Notes: generated by a model not told the origin, from the letters alone. Counted from the stretch's first letter, positions 52,260 to 61,630 are shown. The stretch: 64,000 bases of DNA from Trichomonas vaginalis G3 (GCF_026262505.1 NC_067208.1:4349962-4413961); one strand, 5' to 3'. Numbers and translations: made by a program.

Positions 52260-54415
52260 TTATTTCATGCAATGTTTTATTTCTGTGCCGTCTTCAAGTA
52301 TGCCCCAGTACTTACGCTTGGAGAGAACATGAACTTCGGAAAATACCTTGTCTAGCTTAAAACAGCCCATCTTTTCACCGACCATGCCCATTTCAATGAG
52401 TTTGTTATAGCCTTCTTCGTTCGTCATGAGTGCGTCAATGTTCTCATAGTAAACCACAACTTTGGATTTGACTTCGGAGAAGAATTTGTTGTAGTTGTCA
52501 AGGACTGCCTTTGCGAACTGAGGGTAAGACCAATGTTCGACAATAGGTTTTAATGTGGTTACTAAGCCACTTTGACCTTGAGTGAATTCGTACTTCAAAA
52601 CAAAAGGAGAAAACCTTTCAACAAAGTTGTCGACCTTCTCATAATGTTTACTCTTCATCTCTTGAGGTTTTTTAATGGAATACCCCCATGTCGAATTCAT
52701 AAGCAATTTGAGTGTCATTGCAAGTTTGGGGTTTGAAGCTTTCCTAATATCATACAGTTGTTGTATGACTTTTCCAACTGTATAGTTCCTTCCCGAGAAC
52801 TCACCATCTTCGTTTGGAATTCCAGTCGGAATATATTGGACAAACCTCATGTATGCAGCGTTAAGGTCGACATAGTATATCTTTTCATCTGAGTCGAACT
52901 TATCGCATCCAATCGGACCAGTTTTTGGAAATTCAAGCGAGTCTCTTATCTTCTGAGAAACTTCTCCTGTTATCTCATAAACATCGTCAAAGCAACCTGT
53001 TTCATATAAAATCTTCTGACCTAACTCTGATGCTCTCCAATACAATTTGACGTCGATTGGATGTCTCAATGGAAGTTTGTTTATAGCATCTTGAAGTTCT
53101 TGCAACCTCATTGGAAGTTCTTCTGGTTCAGGTTGGTATCCGAACAATCCAACTCCTTTTGGAATTGTGTACTTCTTTTGTACTAGAACTTTGTCTGGAA
53201 CAACTTTTGGTCTTGCTAACAGTGAAAAGTTTGTTTCGTCTTTTGGTACAAAAGTTTCTGTCAGCTTGTCATCTGGAATTGGTTCCAACAAACCTTTCTC
53301 GAAAAGAATGTTTACAGCTCTGACAATGTTGCACTTGCCTTTTCCGAACAATGGGTTTGTAAGACTTTCGTTCAACATGAAGTGGTTGTGGACAATTGCA
53401 ATCTTCAACCATGGTAAGTCTTTGTCAACAACATAGTCGTCATGTGAAGAAAACCTTTAGCTGTAGGTATGTTGACTCGGATATTGACATTTGCCAACGG
53501 TGCAATTTTTGCCAATTGACCTCTGAGAATGTACCTTGTCTTCACACATGACTCAAGATACTTCATCTTCTCATCTGTAACAAGACCAGAGTTCCTGAGA
53601 CATGTAAGAATACAAGGTTCATTGACAATTGTTTCAATTGAATTGTAAATTCCATACCTTGTCAAGTCAATGTCAGACTTATTTATGAAGGGGAAGTATC
53701 CAGCATGTTGTCTGACTGCTTGAGGGTTAGGTTGGTACCATTCGAACTTCACGCTTACAATTCCTTCAATTGCATTCAAAATATCTGAGTCGGAGTCAAC
53801 CATTTGTTCTCTCTTTGTAGTCTTGAAAGCGTCAAGAAGCATTGCAGCTGTTGTGACATTGCCATGTGCATAGTAAATATGACCGTCCAAATCTGTTACG
53901 GTTAGTCTGAGATTGTATCCTTTCTTATTTCCGTCTTGAATGGCAGCAAGTACTCCCATGAAGCCTTCTTTGTTCTTTCCTTCGTCAAAGTTTACTGTAA
54001 AGGTTCGACCAGATGTAATTTGACTTCTAACTTCACGATACTTTTCATATGCATATCTTGTTCTTTCCATGGGAGCATGTTTGTCTTCACCTTTTCCTTT
54101 TTTCCTTCTCAAAGGATGCAACTGTTCGTTATGTTTCCAGTAGAACCTGGCAAAGCCGTCGTGTCCTTCAACCTGCGGCTCACTAACATCGAAAGGCAAG
54201 TTCATAAGACGTTCTTCTTCTAATCTCTCTAATCTGTTTGGATAGTTGGTTCGCGCTGTTTTTAAGTCCATCTCATAGGTCAGACCAGCCAGTTTGTCAT
54301 AGACTTTTATGGGTCTTCCCTTCCTATATTTAAAATTCTTTGAAACTCTCCAACCATATCTTTCTAACTCTGCTTTTATTCTAGCAGACCTTCTGTCCAT
54401 TCTATATGGGGGCAT
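52260..54415 (-). pseudogene. Protein-primed-type family B DNA polymerase, compact, frameshifted
   Basis: Start MPPYRMDRRSARIKAELE. The first 336-residue piece (54,415-53,405) has no recognised domain except a conserved Polinton-like stretch near its end. After one frame change near 53,450, the second piece (to 52,260) carries motif A D-L-N-A-A-Y-M-R-F, motif B L-K-L-L-M-N-S-T-W-G-Y, a motif C position Y-Y-E-N-I-D-A-L, and K-R-K-Y-W. About 715 residues, short for Maverick polymerases. No Exo I-III motifs are evident, only about 50 residues separate motifs A and B, and the first Asp of motif C is Asn. It would replicate the element if active. Confidence 0.82.
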
Positions 54416-54432
54416 TTTTATAAAAATAAAAA
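54416..54432 (-). promoter_or_regulatory. TTTATTTTTATAAAA box before the polymerase gene
   Basis: Same 18-base stretch, start codon included, as before the SF3 helicase (43,801-43,818). Confidence 0.5.
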
Positions 54433-54446
54433 AATATTTTTTTTCT

Positions 54447-55031
54447 TTACTTTACGTAACCACCTGCTACCAAAAGCCTTTGACGCCAACCCATACCAGC
54501 TAATGAAGGTTGACTTGGTTTAGTTTGGAAACTAAACTTTGGTTTTGGTTTATCTTCAGTTTTTGGTTTCTCTTCTTCTATCGGTTTTTCGTCACTTTTT
54601 GGTTCCTCTGACTTTACCTCACCTGCAGGTATGGTTGTGTCGTCAACATCTTCGTAAATATCATATGCCATTTGTTTTTGTTTTCCTTTCAACTTTTTGT
54701 GTTTGTTGTAAAGTTTAGAATATTTCGACTCTAAGTCAATGAGATGTTCTATAATGAACTGTTGGTCAGTGAAGAATACCTTCCCATCTGTTGTCTCATA
54801 AACTCCTTCAGACTTCAATATTTTATTTGTGAGAGTCTGTTTCTTTTTTGAGATACTAGCCGTTCCATTTCTATGAAAAGTGACTTTGTAGTTAGGGTTT
54901 GCATTTCCAGACCTGGCACTTTCTATTATTGAATTTTTTTCTTCATCTGTAAGTTCTTTGACAGGTTTTGACAATGGTTCTGAACTTTTTGTTTGTGGTG
55001 TCAAATCTACCGTTTCAACTTCTTCCGTCAT
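54447..55031 (-). CDS. Maverick protein of 194 residues, unknown
   Basis: Intact. Starts MTEEVETVDLTPQTK with an acidic, disordered N-terminus. A small basic segment (Y-K-V-T-F-H-R-N-G-T-A-S-I) and a coiled helix (about 85-115) follow, then an E/K/P-rich stretch and a short hydrophobic end G-W-R-Q-R-L-L-V-A-G-G-Y. It belongs to the group with the ACTGAGATGAA start box, together with the capsid gene. It may be a virion component; no family recognised. Confidence 0.6.
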   Translation of the reverse strand: MTEEVETVDLTPQTKSSEPLSKPVKELTDEEKNSIIESARSGNANPNYKVTFHRNGTASISKKKQTLTNKILKSEGVYETTDGKVFFTDQQFIIEHLIDLESKYSKLYNKHKKLKGKQKQMAYDIYEDVDDTTIPAGEVKSEEPKSDEKPIEEEKPKTEDKPKPKFSFQTKPSQPSLAGMGWRQRLLVAGGYVK

Positions 55032-55047
55032 TTCATCTCAGTAAAAA
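55032..55047 (-). promoter_or_regulatory. TTTTTACTGAGATGAA start-proximal box
   Basis: Directly before the ATG at 55,031. The same 16 bases lie before 55,206, and a near match lies before the capsid gene. Confidence 0.55.
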
Positions 55048-55050
55048 ATT

Positions 55051-55206
55051 TTAGTTTGGTTTGTTTTCAACTGGTTGTTGTTGTTTTTTAAGTCGGTCTA
55101 AAACTTCTTGAGGTATAGGAAGAACTTGACAAACACGTGGTTGTGTAACTGCTGGAAGCCGACAAATCCATCTTGAGCCCATTTGTCTCAATGCTGTATT
55201 GTTCAT
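55051..55206 (-). CDS. Small Maverick protein of 51 residues
   Basis: Starts MNNTALRQMGSRWICRLPAV and ends in a Q-rich, basic tail. It is supported by the TTTTTACTGAGATGAA box directly before its ATG and by its tight fit between neighbouring genes (19 bases on either side). No family recognised. Confidence 0.5.
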   Translation of the reverse strand: MNNTALRQMGSRWICRLPAVTQPRVCQVLPIPQEVLDRLKKQQQPVENKPN

Positions 55207-55222
55207 TTCATCTCAGTAAAAA
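55207..55222 (-). promoter_or_regulatory. TTTTTACTGAGATGAA start-proximal box
   Basis: Directly before the ATG at 55,206, identical to the box at 55,032-55,047. Confidence 0.55.
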
Positions 55223-55225
55223 AAT

Positions 55226-55627
55226 TTACATTCCCCACGTTTGAGGCGGTTGCGGTTGGTTGTTGTTTACCCACTGTTGTGCATGGTTATATCCTCTGTT
55301 AAAGAATCTTTCACCTTGGTCCATATAGTGTCCTGCTTGGTTATAGTAGTCATTTGCTTTGTTATAATAGTTTCCTGCTTGTCTTCCTACATTGTCCATC
55401 CATCCTTGAACTTTTCCTCTTGTTTCAGGATTTGGAATAAGATTTGCTGCATCTCGTGCTACCTCCCAACCTTTCTGTACAGTTTGTATAATAGGTTGTG
55501 CTTTCTCTTTCAGTATACCTAATGTACTCAAAATCTTCCTTCCAATTCCAAATGCACCTCTGGCTATTGTTCCCACTGCGGGTAAAAATCTAGATGCAAC
55601 TCCTGCTAACGCGCCAAATAAACCCAT
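55226..55627 (-). CDS. PX-like small amphipathic protein, 133 residues
   Basis: Intact. Starts MGLFGALAGVASRFLPAVGT, an amphipathic Gly/Ala-rich helix, followed by a basic segment, a Y/N/Q-rich region with Y-Y-N-K-A-N-D-Y-Y-N-Q-A repeats and a P/Q-rich end. The architecture (amphipathic start, repeats, P/Q tail) is shared with the protein at 58,763. Small amphipathic proteins of Polintons and adenoviruses are minor capsid components acting on membranes; a similar role is inference. Confidence 0.6.
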   Translation of the reverse strand: MGLFGALAGVASRFLPAVGTIARGAFGIGRKILSTLGILKEKAQPIIQTVQKGWEVARDAANLIPNPETRGKVQGWMDNVGRQAGNYYNKANDYYNQAGHYMDQGERFFNRGYNHAQQWVNNNQPQPPQTWGM

Positions 55628-55645
55628 TTCTTATGGGTTAAAAAA

Positions 55646-56604
55646 TGACGAATCCAAACAAGGACCCCTATGTTTCTAAAGCGACAAAGAAAGCACTCAT
55701 GGTAAAAATCTTTAGTTCAACACCAAATGCTTGGTTTATGGATATCTTGGAAAACATTCCGAGAGTTAGACAGATGGACCACCATACTGGCTAATATTTG
55801 TCGGTCAAAACACAAGATACTGTGAAGCCATACCATTACAGTCCAAAAATATTTTAGATGTGAAAACTGCTTTGACAATATTCGTTGACAAATACCATCC
55901 AACAAAACTGACATCTGACTGTGAAAGTTCTTTCAAATCAGACGATATTAAAAACTATCTGCGTTTCAAAAAATGTAAACCAATATTTCATTGTCGACCA
56001 AAACCATTCTGCTCTTGGTGTCATTGACAGTTGTATAAAAATCTTAAGAGACTTAAATCAACCACAAGGTGGTGAAGCAAATGAAATGTCATATGACGAC
56101 AAGTACAGACACTTCTCCATGGCAAAGATGAGACAAGTTTTAAATATTTACAATAGCCGTAAACAAAAAGGTTTGGGAAACCACTCCCCCGAAGAAATGA
56201 AAAACAACCCTGACTTAGAGAAAGACTATATATTTAACAATTTAGTCAAAAGAGACAAACAAGAAAGAATGCCAGGCTTCAAACTTAAGAAAGGTGACAA
56301 AGTAAAAATAGAAATACCTAAACGCGACCCATATGAAAATACTATTGACTATGACAACAATGGGAACTCGACAGGTACTCGCATTCGTGTTCGTAAAAAT
56401 AGAAGAAAGTATACAAGAGAATATTATGAAGTTTTAGGCAAACATGGCAAAATGTACACACTGCAAGCAGAAGATAAAACTACTATTGTCAGACCTCGTT
56501 TCAAACTTGTCAAAGTTCAAGGTGGTATACTTTCAAAGACAGTTCCTAACAAATATAAGACAACTCCAGACGAATATGCTAAAGAAGTTGAAAATGACGA
56601 CTAA
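55646..56604 (+). pseudogene. Retroviral-type integrase, frameshifted
   Basis: Starts MTNPNKDPYVSKATKK, 18 bases from the divergent start of the preceding gene. The RNase-H core reads W-F-M-D-I-L (first Asp), W-L-I-F-V-G, L-T-S-D-C-E-S-S-F (second Asp), and N-H-S-A-L-G-V-I-D-S-C (third acid position, here Asp instead of Glu). The C-terminal domain has an SH3-like K-L-K-K-G-D-K-V-K-I-E-I and Y-Y-E-V-L-G-K-H-G-K-M. About 318 residues, frame changes near 55,785 and 55,985. Integrases of this kind insert Mavericks with a 5-6 bp target duplication. The 3' end overlaps the convergent fibre gene by four bases. Confidence 0.82.
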
Positions 56605-57889
56605 GCAATTCTATACCATGCGTAAACTGTCATAAATGGCGGCATGTAATCTTTACTTTGTCCCGTTGTTTGTGTATATCCGAAACGCGATGTGTATGGT
56701 TTCCATCTCCCTGAGTGTCACTCCAGTAACAATTTATAGCAAACTTAACCTCGTCTTTAACATCATATCCTTTACCTTTTGTCATTCCTGACCAATCCCA
56801 ATATCTATGCTTATGCCAACCTGCTTGAGATGTACTTAAATCTATGTAGTGACTGTGTGCAGGTAAATTTTCACCTGAAATCGTTTTACTTCCACCTGTT
56901 TCCTTTGAAGAGTTTGCACAATACAAAAACCTGTCGACTATTTGAGTCCAAGTTCCGAGACCAAGTACTACTTCTGGTCTGGTAGAGTTCATTGACGTAT
57001 AAATAGAACCTATAGGATATACTGTTTGAAGTATTTCTGTCTTTAATGTTTGAAGCTCTGTTTTGTCTGCTTTTTTATATAACTTTTCTTCAAGTTCATT
57101 TACGTCAGAGATGCTATGTCTATGATATTTTTGTGGGTATGTTCCTTCTGTCCATGCTAAAATACGTTCTTTTGTTGCATCTACATATCCAGCTATCCAT
57201 GTCGAGTCTGCTTTTGTATTCCTTAACTCTGTAACACCTTTCTCAAGCTCTTTCAACTGTTGTCCATCTTCCATTAAACCTCTGGTATGACTTGAAACCG
57301 TTTGTGTCAACATATCTACAGTTTCTTTGTCGGCTTTAAGGTCTAAACATCCTGAAACCCACCCTGTATTGGCTTTACCTTCTAAAATCTTCGATGTCCG
57401 TTCATGGTACCATTCAACCCTTTTTATAATTTCATTGTCTTTTTCATCCACATATTCCTTATCTGCCTTCTTCACTAACCCACTAGCCAGATATGCTAAC
57501 TCATCGTCAACATACTCTTTGTCAGCTTTCTTTTCAACATCCTCTTTTGTTGCATATGTTGCATCTGCTCTGTCATGTTCTTCTTGAACTTTTTCAATGA
57601 CATACTCTTTGTCAGCTTTGTTGTCAATATCTGCTTTCAAAAGAAGTTCATCTATAGGTTTCTCGTTTAAAGTTCTTTTTGTTGGATTTATACAAACAGT
57701 ATGGTTCTTGTTGTCTTGAAACAGAAACTCGTCTGTCATTGGGTTTATCGTCAGTTTTAAGTTTCCTTCTTTCAATGACTCAGATATCTTAGAATAGTTT
57801 GAAAAGTTTGTTGTGTTCTTATTTAGAGCTTGCATAATGAGTTGTCGGTTGTGTTGTATTTCTCTCATAGACGCTGTTTCATTTGACAT
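56601..57889 (-). pseudogene. Tail-fibre-like protein with phage-type C-terminal domain
   Basis: Starts MSNETASMREIQHN; about 429 residues. Residues about 80-280 contain at least five heptad-like repeats of K-A-D-K-E-Y-V-D, as in trimeric phage fibre shafts. The C-terminal domain from Y-P-I-G-S-I-Y-T-S-M-N-S-T through G-T-W, D-R-F-L-Y, G-G-S-K, L-P-A-H-S-H matches the tail-collar/fibre-tip type of phages and viruses. One frame change near 56,690 restores the diagnostic end M-T-V-Y-A-W-Y-R-I-A. Such proteins bind host surfaces in phages. It is not part of the classical Maverick core; 18 bases separate it from the next divergent gene. Confidence 0.85.
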
Positions 57890-57907
57890 TTTTATTCTAG
57901 ATAAAAT

Positions 57908-58758
57908 ATGCTTCCAATAGAAAAAGAAAATTCAAGAGTTGCTACAACTAAACCATTAGATGAACTTTTTACGAATGTCGGTCAAAAGTTTGAGACAGAG
58001 ACCGTAAAGCATGAAGGCTATCGTTTTGACTACCCATTAAGATGGCTAAGAGACCCATCTGTCACAAAAGCTATTGGCTTTCGTAGAATGAAGTTTGTGT
58101 CTGTAGAAGATAAAAGTTTTCCATTTATTGTAAGGTTTCATATAGATTATATATCTGAAGGGAAACGAAAAATGTGGGAAGAAATTGAGCTAATACAAGT
58201 TGACCTTTCATCTTCTCTACAGACTGCGTTAAAAAATATAGAAGATAAAATAAATTCATGTTATGCAAAATATGCTGATGAATATGCAAATACCGAGAGC
58301 ACACTTTATGTGAGAATTTGTATATGACAAACAAAATTCACAAGTGTCATTTCAAATCTACGAAGACAATCCAAAAGAAAGACGAACAAATATATACAGA
58401 ATTCACTGCAATGTCATGGTATTATTTGCAAAGAATGTTAAATCAGAAAGTCGAACTTCCTTTAGCAAATATTTACAGTCGATATGCAAGAGATGAACCA
58501 TATTTATTTAAAGATGTTTTCGACCCAGCTGCTATTATTGTTCATGCTTCATTTTCTGGCGCCCAAAACTCTTTCTTATGCTTGGCAAATGACTTTTACG
58601 AAAAACCTACAAAGTTATACGAACCACCAAGTGGAAGTATTTCAGACTTTCAAGTATGGTTTACTACAGATGGAAGAAAAAGAATAATTCCATTATACCA
58701 TGCGTTTTACTTAGAACTTAGTTTCATATACAACTACTATCGAACGGTAAAAATATAA
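57908..58758 (+). pseudogene. Maverick protein of about 283 residues, one frameshift, unknown
   Basis: Starts MLPIEKENSRVATTK. A frame change near 58,318 joins two pieces into one protein that ends F-Y-L-E-L-S-F-I-Y-N-Y-Y-R-T-V-K-I. Beta-rich and aromatic, with R-W-L-R-D-P and V-W-F-T-T-D-G-R-K. It lies between the fibre and PX-like genes, and its last bases are where the truncated Maverick at 6161 begins. A minor virion protein is plausible; no family recognised. Confidence 0.55.
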
Positions 58759-58762
58759 TTTT

Positions 58763-59005
58763 TTAATACGGTTGAGGTGTTGGATTTGGTTGCCAACTAG
58801 ACTGTGGTGCAGGTTCAGGCTGTTGTATAACAGGAGCTTGTTCTTCTGGTTCAGGGTCTTTAGGTATAATACCAACAAACTGACCTACTCTTTTACCAAT
58901 ATTTTTGACACCGTTCCAAATTCCTCTTCCGACAGATTTTATTCCATTCCATATACCTCTTCCAACTCTTCTGAAGAAGTTTCCTATCTTACTGAAGAAA
59001 CCCAT
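58763..59005 (-). CDS. PX-like small basic protein, 80 residues
   Basis: Intact. Starts MGFFSKIGNFFRRVGRGI, with a repeated W-N-G-I-K-S-V-G-R-G / W-N-G-V-K-N-I-G-K-R segment (basic amphipathic), then an acidic, P/Q-rich tail. It is five bases from the convergent preceding gene. Similar in build to the 133-residue protein at 55,226. Capsid- or DNA-associated role inferred from size and charge only. Confidence 0.65.
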   Translation of the reverse strand: MGFFSKIGNFFRRVGRGIWNGIKSVGRGIWNGVKNIGKRVGQFVGIIPKDPEPEEQAPVIQQPEPAPQSSWQPNPTPQPY

Positions 59006-59023
59006 TTTACTATATGTAAAAAT

Positions 59024-59385
59024 CTAATGTCCGCCTAGTCTCTTACGTTTCCTGTTGAGTTCCATAGCATTCTTTAACTGGAGCTCATACATTCTGTTTC
59101 TCCTCTGGTAGAAAACATATTCTGGGTCAACTCCTGTTTCGCGTCATCTGCATAAAGTTGTTTATATCCCACTTCAGGGTTTGTATAAAACTCTTTCCAT
59201 CTCATATTTGCATACCATGGTGGCAAACCTAACGCAGCGTCATTTGACATGGCAGTTTGCATTTGTACATCTGTTGGCACTTGACCATAGTTTGCCATTG
59301 CAGTTTGTATTCTAACTTCATTTGGAATATTCTCTGGGTTTGGTTGTCCAGGTTGCTGTGCATTCGCTAAGTTCTGTGCGTCCAT
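59024..59385 (-). pseudogene. MDAQ protein, one-base deletion
   Basis: Same protein as at 6508-6870, but TCCTGTTTCG for TCCTGTGTTCG on the plus strand drops one base, so the C-terminal 40 residues are out of frame. The intact copy shows what was lost. Confidence 0.75.
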
Positions 59386-59408
59386 TTAATATTAGATAAA
59401 AATATCTC

Positions 59409-59540
59409 TTACGAGTACATATACTGAACATTTGCAGGCATTGGTTCATCTTCATATTCTCTGTACTTTTCTGCCACGTCAAATAAATAAATGACACAAT
59501 GGAAAAAACCTAAAACAAGTAGTCCGATTTCAAACCACAT
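59409..59540 (-). CDS. Small membrane protein of 43 residues
   Basis: MWFEIGLLVLGFFHCVIYLF is one membrane helix, followed by a short acidic tail (K-Y-R-E-Y-E-D-E-P) ending N-V-Q-Y-M-Y-S. Directly preceded by TATTAGTAAGTAA. The frameshifted relative at 6894-7024 keeps the same position next to the methyltransferase, supporting that it is a real gene too short for length-based prediction. Confidence 0.6.
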   Translation of the reverse strand: MWFEIGLLVLGFFHCVIYLFDVAEKYREYEDEPMPANVQYMYS

Positions 59541-59547
59541 TTACTTA

Positions 59548-60342
59548 CTAATAAAATTCTTTGTTATGACACTTTCTCCAGTTTATAGGACCTCTCTCAT
59601 ATTCTATCTTGTCATATATAAACTCATAGTCATGTATGTCCTCTAACCATCTCATAACAGTTTCCAAACCACTTTTATCGGATGTAAAGTAAAAGCATGG
59701 ATGGTTATGTATAACGTCTAAAGTTTCTAAAGAGTCTCTCAAAGTCCAGTCTACTTGGTATTGAAAATCCCATGTGTTATAGAACGGCGGGTCCACTATA
59801 AAGAAAACATTTTCCTTGTCTTTATATTTTTCATACAAATCTGTCCAATGACATCTCACAAACTCTATACCCTCAATATATTTTTCTATGTCCTCTTTGA
59901 AAACATTTGTATAGTTAAGATATAAAACTTTTGACATAAGTGTTTCAATGTCATGAACTCTTATAGAACCACTATATAATAGTCTAGCAGATATACTATC
60001 CCAGTCTATATACTCTGCTTTTTCCAAAACCTCTCTGACAATATTTTTCTTATCTAATGGTATACGTTCCATCTTACCTATAGGTATCTTTTCTTTCAAC
60101 TCACTCAATATTTTATTTGTGTCTGGAATATGTTTGAGACGGTTCATATAGTTGTCGAAGTCATTGCATATAATCTTTGAGTCAGGAAATATTGTATGGC
60201 ACAGATGGGATATATAGAAACTTCCACCGAACAAGTCTACAAATGTTAGACCATTCGGTAGTTTCTTAAGTTCTCTCAATAGAATATCTTTACATCTACT
60301 CTTATTTCCAAAGAAGGGTAACGGTGGTTTTGTAAAATTCAT
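59548..60342 (-). CDS. DNA adenine-N6 methyltransferase, Maverick right end
   Basis: Start MNFTKPPLPFFGNKSR at 60,342; an upstream in-frame extension to 60,453 lies within the terminal repeat and is not used. Motifs as in the copy at 6994-7827: F-F-G-N-K, D-L-F-G-G-S, D-P-P-F-Y-N-T. One T is missing at the 3' end (AAAATTCTTTG against AAAATTTCTTTG on the plus strand), so the last 14 residues of the relative are replaced by an early stop after N-K-E-F-Y. The catalytic part is complete, so activity is possible. Confidence 0.85.
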   Translation of the reverse strand: MNFTKPPLPFFGNKSRCKDILLRELKKLPNGLTFVDLFGGSFYISHLCHTIFPDSKIICNDFDNYMNRLKHIPDTNKILSELKEKIPIGKMERIPLDKKNIVREVLEKAEYIDWDSISARLLYSGSIRVHDIETLMSKVLYLNYTNVFKEDIEKYIEGIEFVRCHWTDLYEKYKDKENVFFIVDPPFYNTWDFQYQVDWTLRDSLETLDVIHNHPCFYFTSDKSGLETVMRWLEDIHDYEFIYDKIEYERGPINWRKCHNKEFY

Positions 60343-60378
60343 TTTATATATATAATAAAAATGTTTTTTCCTGAAAAG

Positions 60379-61593
60379 TGACAGATGTTTTATTGTGACT
60401 TCTTCGTAAAGACTTTGTTGAGATTTCTTCGTAAATGAGTGTAAATGACCCAAAAATATATTTTAGGGTAGAAGGGTATATCTAGCCTCTTTTCTAACCT
60501 CATTTCTACCCTCTTGAATTTTCATGAATTTCTTCGTAAAGACTTTGTTGAGACTTCTTCGTAAAGACTTTGTTAAGACTTCTTCGTAAAGACTTTGTTG
60601 AGACTTCTTCGTAAATGAGTGTAAATGACCCAAAAATATATTTTAGGGTAGAAGGGTATATCTAACCTCTTTTCTAACCTCTTTTCTACCCTCTTGAATT
60701 TTCATGAATTTCTTCGTAAAGACTTTGTTAAGACTTCTTCGTAAAGACTTTGTTAAGACTTCTTCGTAAAGACTTTGTCAAGACTTCATCGTAAAGACTT
60801 TGTTGAGATTTCTTCGTAAATGACCCTAGTAGTATATTTTTGGTGTAAATTTCATGAAAATTCAAGAGGGTAGAAAAGAGGTTAGAAAAGAGGTTAGATA
60901 TACCCTTCTACCCTAAAATATATTTTTGGTGTAAATTTCATGAAAATTCAAGAGGGTAGAAAAGAGGTTAGAAAAGAGGTTAGATATACCCTTCTACCCT
61001 AAAATATATTTTTGGTGTAAATTTCATGAAAATTCAAGAGGGTAGAAAAGAGGTTAGAAAAGAGGTTAGATATACCCTTCTACCCTAAAATATATTTTTG
61101 GTGTAAATTTCATGAAAATTCAAGAGGGTAGAAAAGAGGTTAGAAAAGAGGTTAGATATACCCTTCTACCCTAAAATATATTTTTGGTGTAAATTTCATG
61201 AAAATTCAAGAGGTTAGAAAAGAGGTTAGATATACCCTTCTACCCTAAAATATATTTTTGGTGTAAATTTCATGAAAATTCAAGAGGGTAGAAAAGAGGT
61301 TAGAAAAGAGGTTAGATATACCCTTCTACCCTAAAATATATTTTTGTCTGATTTTACGAAGAAGTCTTGACAAAACATTTACGAAGAAGTCTTGACAAAA
61401 CATTTACGAAGAAGTCTTGACAAAACATGAAAACATATATAATTTGTGAAAAGCTCCTGGAAGACCTCCGAATAAAAACTTCATTTATGTGGGCTAGAGG
61501 GCGCAACGCGCCTGGAAGCCCTCCGAATAAAAACTTCATTTATACTAAACATCTTCAGGGCTAGAAGGCACGAAGTGCCTGGAAGCCCCACTA

Positions 61594-61595
<2 letters not shown>
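60379..61595 (-). repeat. Right terminal inverted repeat of the Maverick
   Basis: Reverse complement of 36,161-37,203 with extra copies of the inner subrepeat: six TTTTAGGGTAGAAGGGTATA-type units at 60,838-61,350 against four at the left. Ends TAGTGGGGCTTCC in complement, followed by 33 T. Confidence 0.9.

Positions 61596-61630
<35 letters not shown>

Larger units (their letters stand above)
36140..61628. mobile_element. Maverick/Polinton DNA transposon, complete ends
   Basis: About 25.5 kb with long terminal inverted repeats and the Polinton gene set: family B DNA polymerase, retroviral-type integrase, packaging ATPase, double-jelly-roll capsid candidate, penton-like protein. It also carries an SF3 helicase, KilA-N proteins, a tail-fibre-like protein and a Dam methyltransferase. 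Maverick proteases of the adenain type were looked for and not recognised. Most large genes carry frameshifts. The outer ends are homopolymers: 21 A at the left, 33 T at the right. A 5-6 bp target duplication could not be defined: ATTAT occurs on both sides but is not immediately adjacent on the left. Confidence 0.93.

Noticed and set aside
41968-58758. Adenain-type cysteine protease expected in a Maverick
   Set aside because: None of the unassigned frames shows a convincing His/Asp/Cys triad; I could not assign it.
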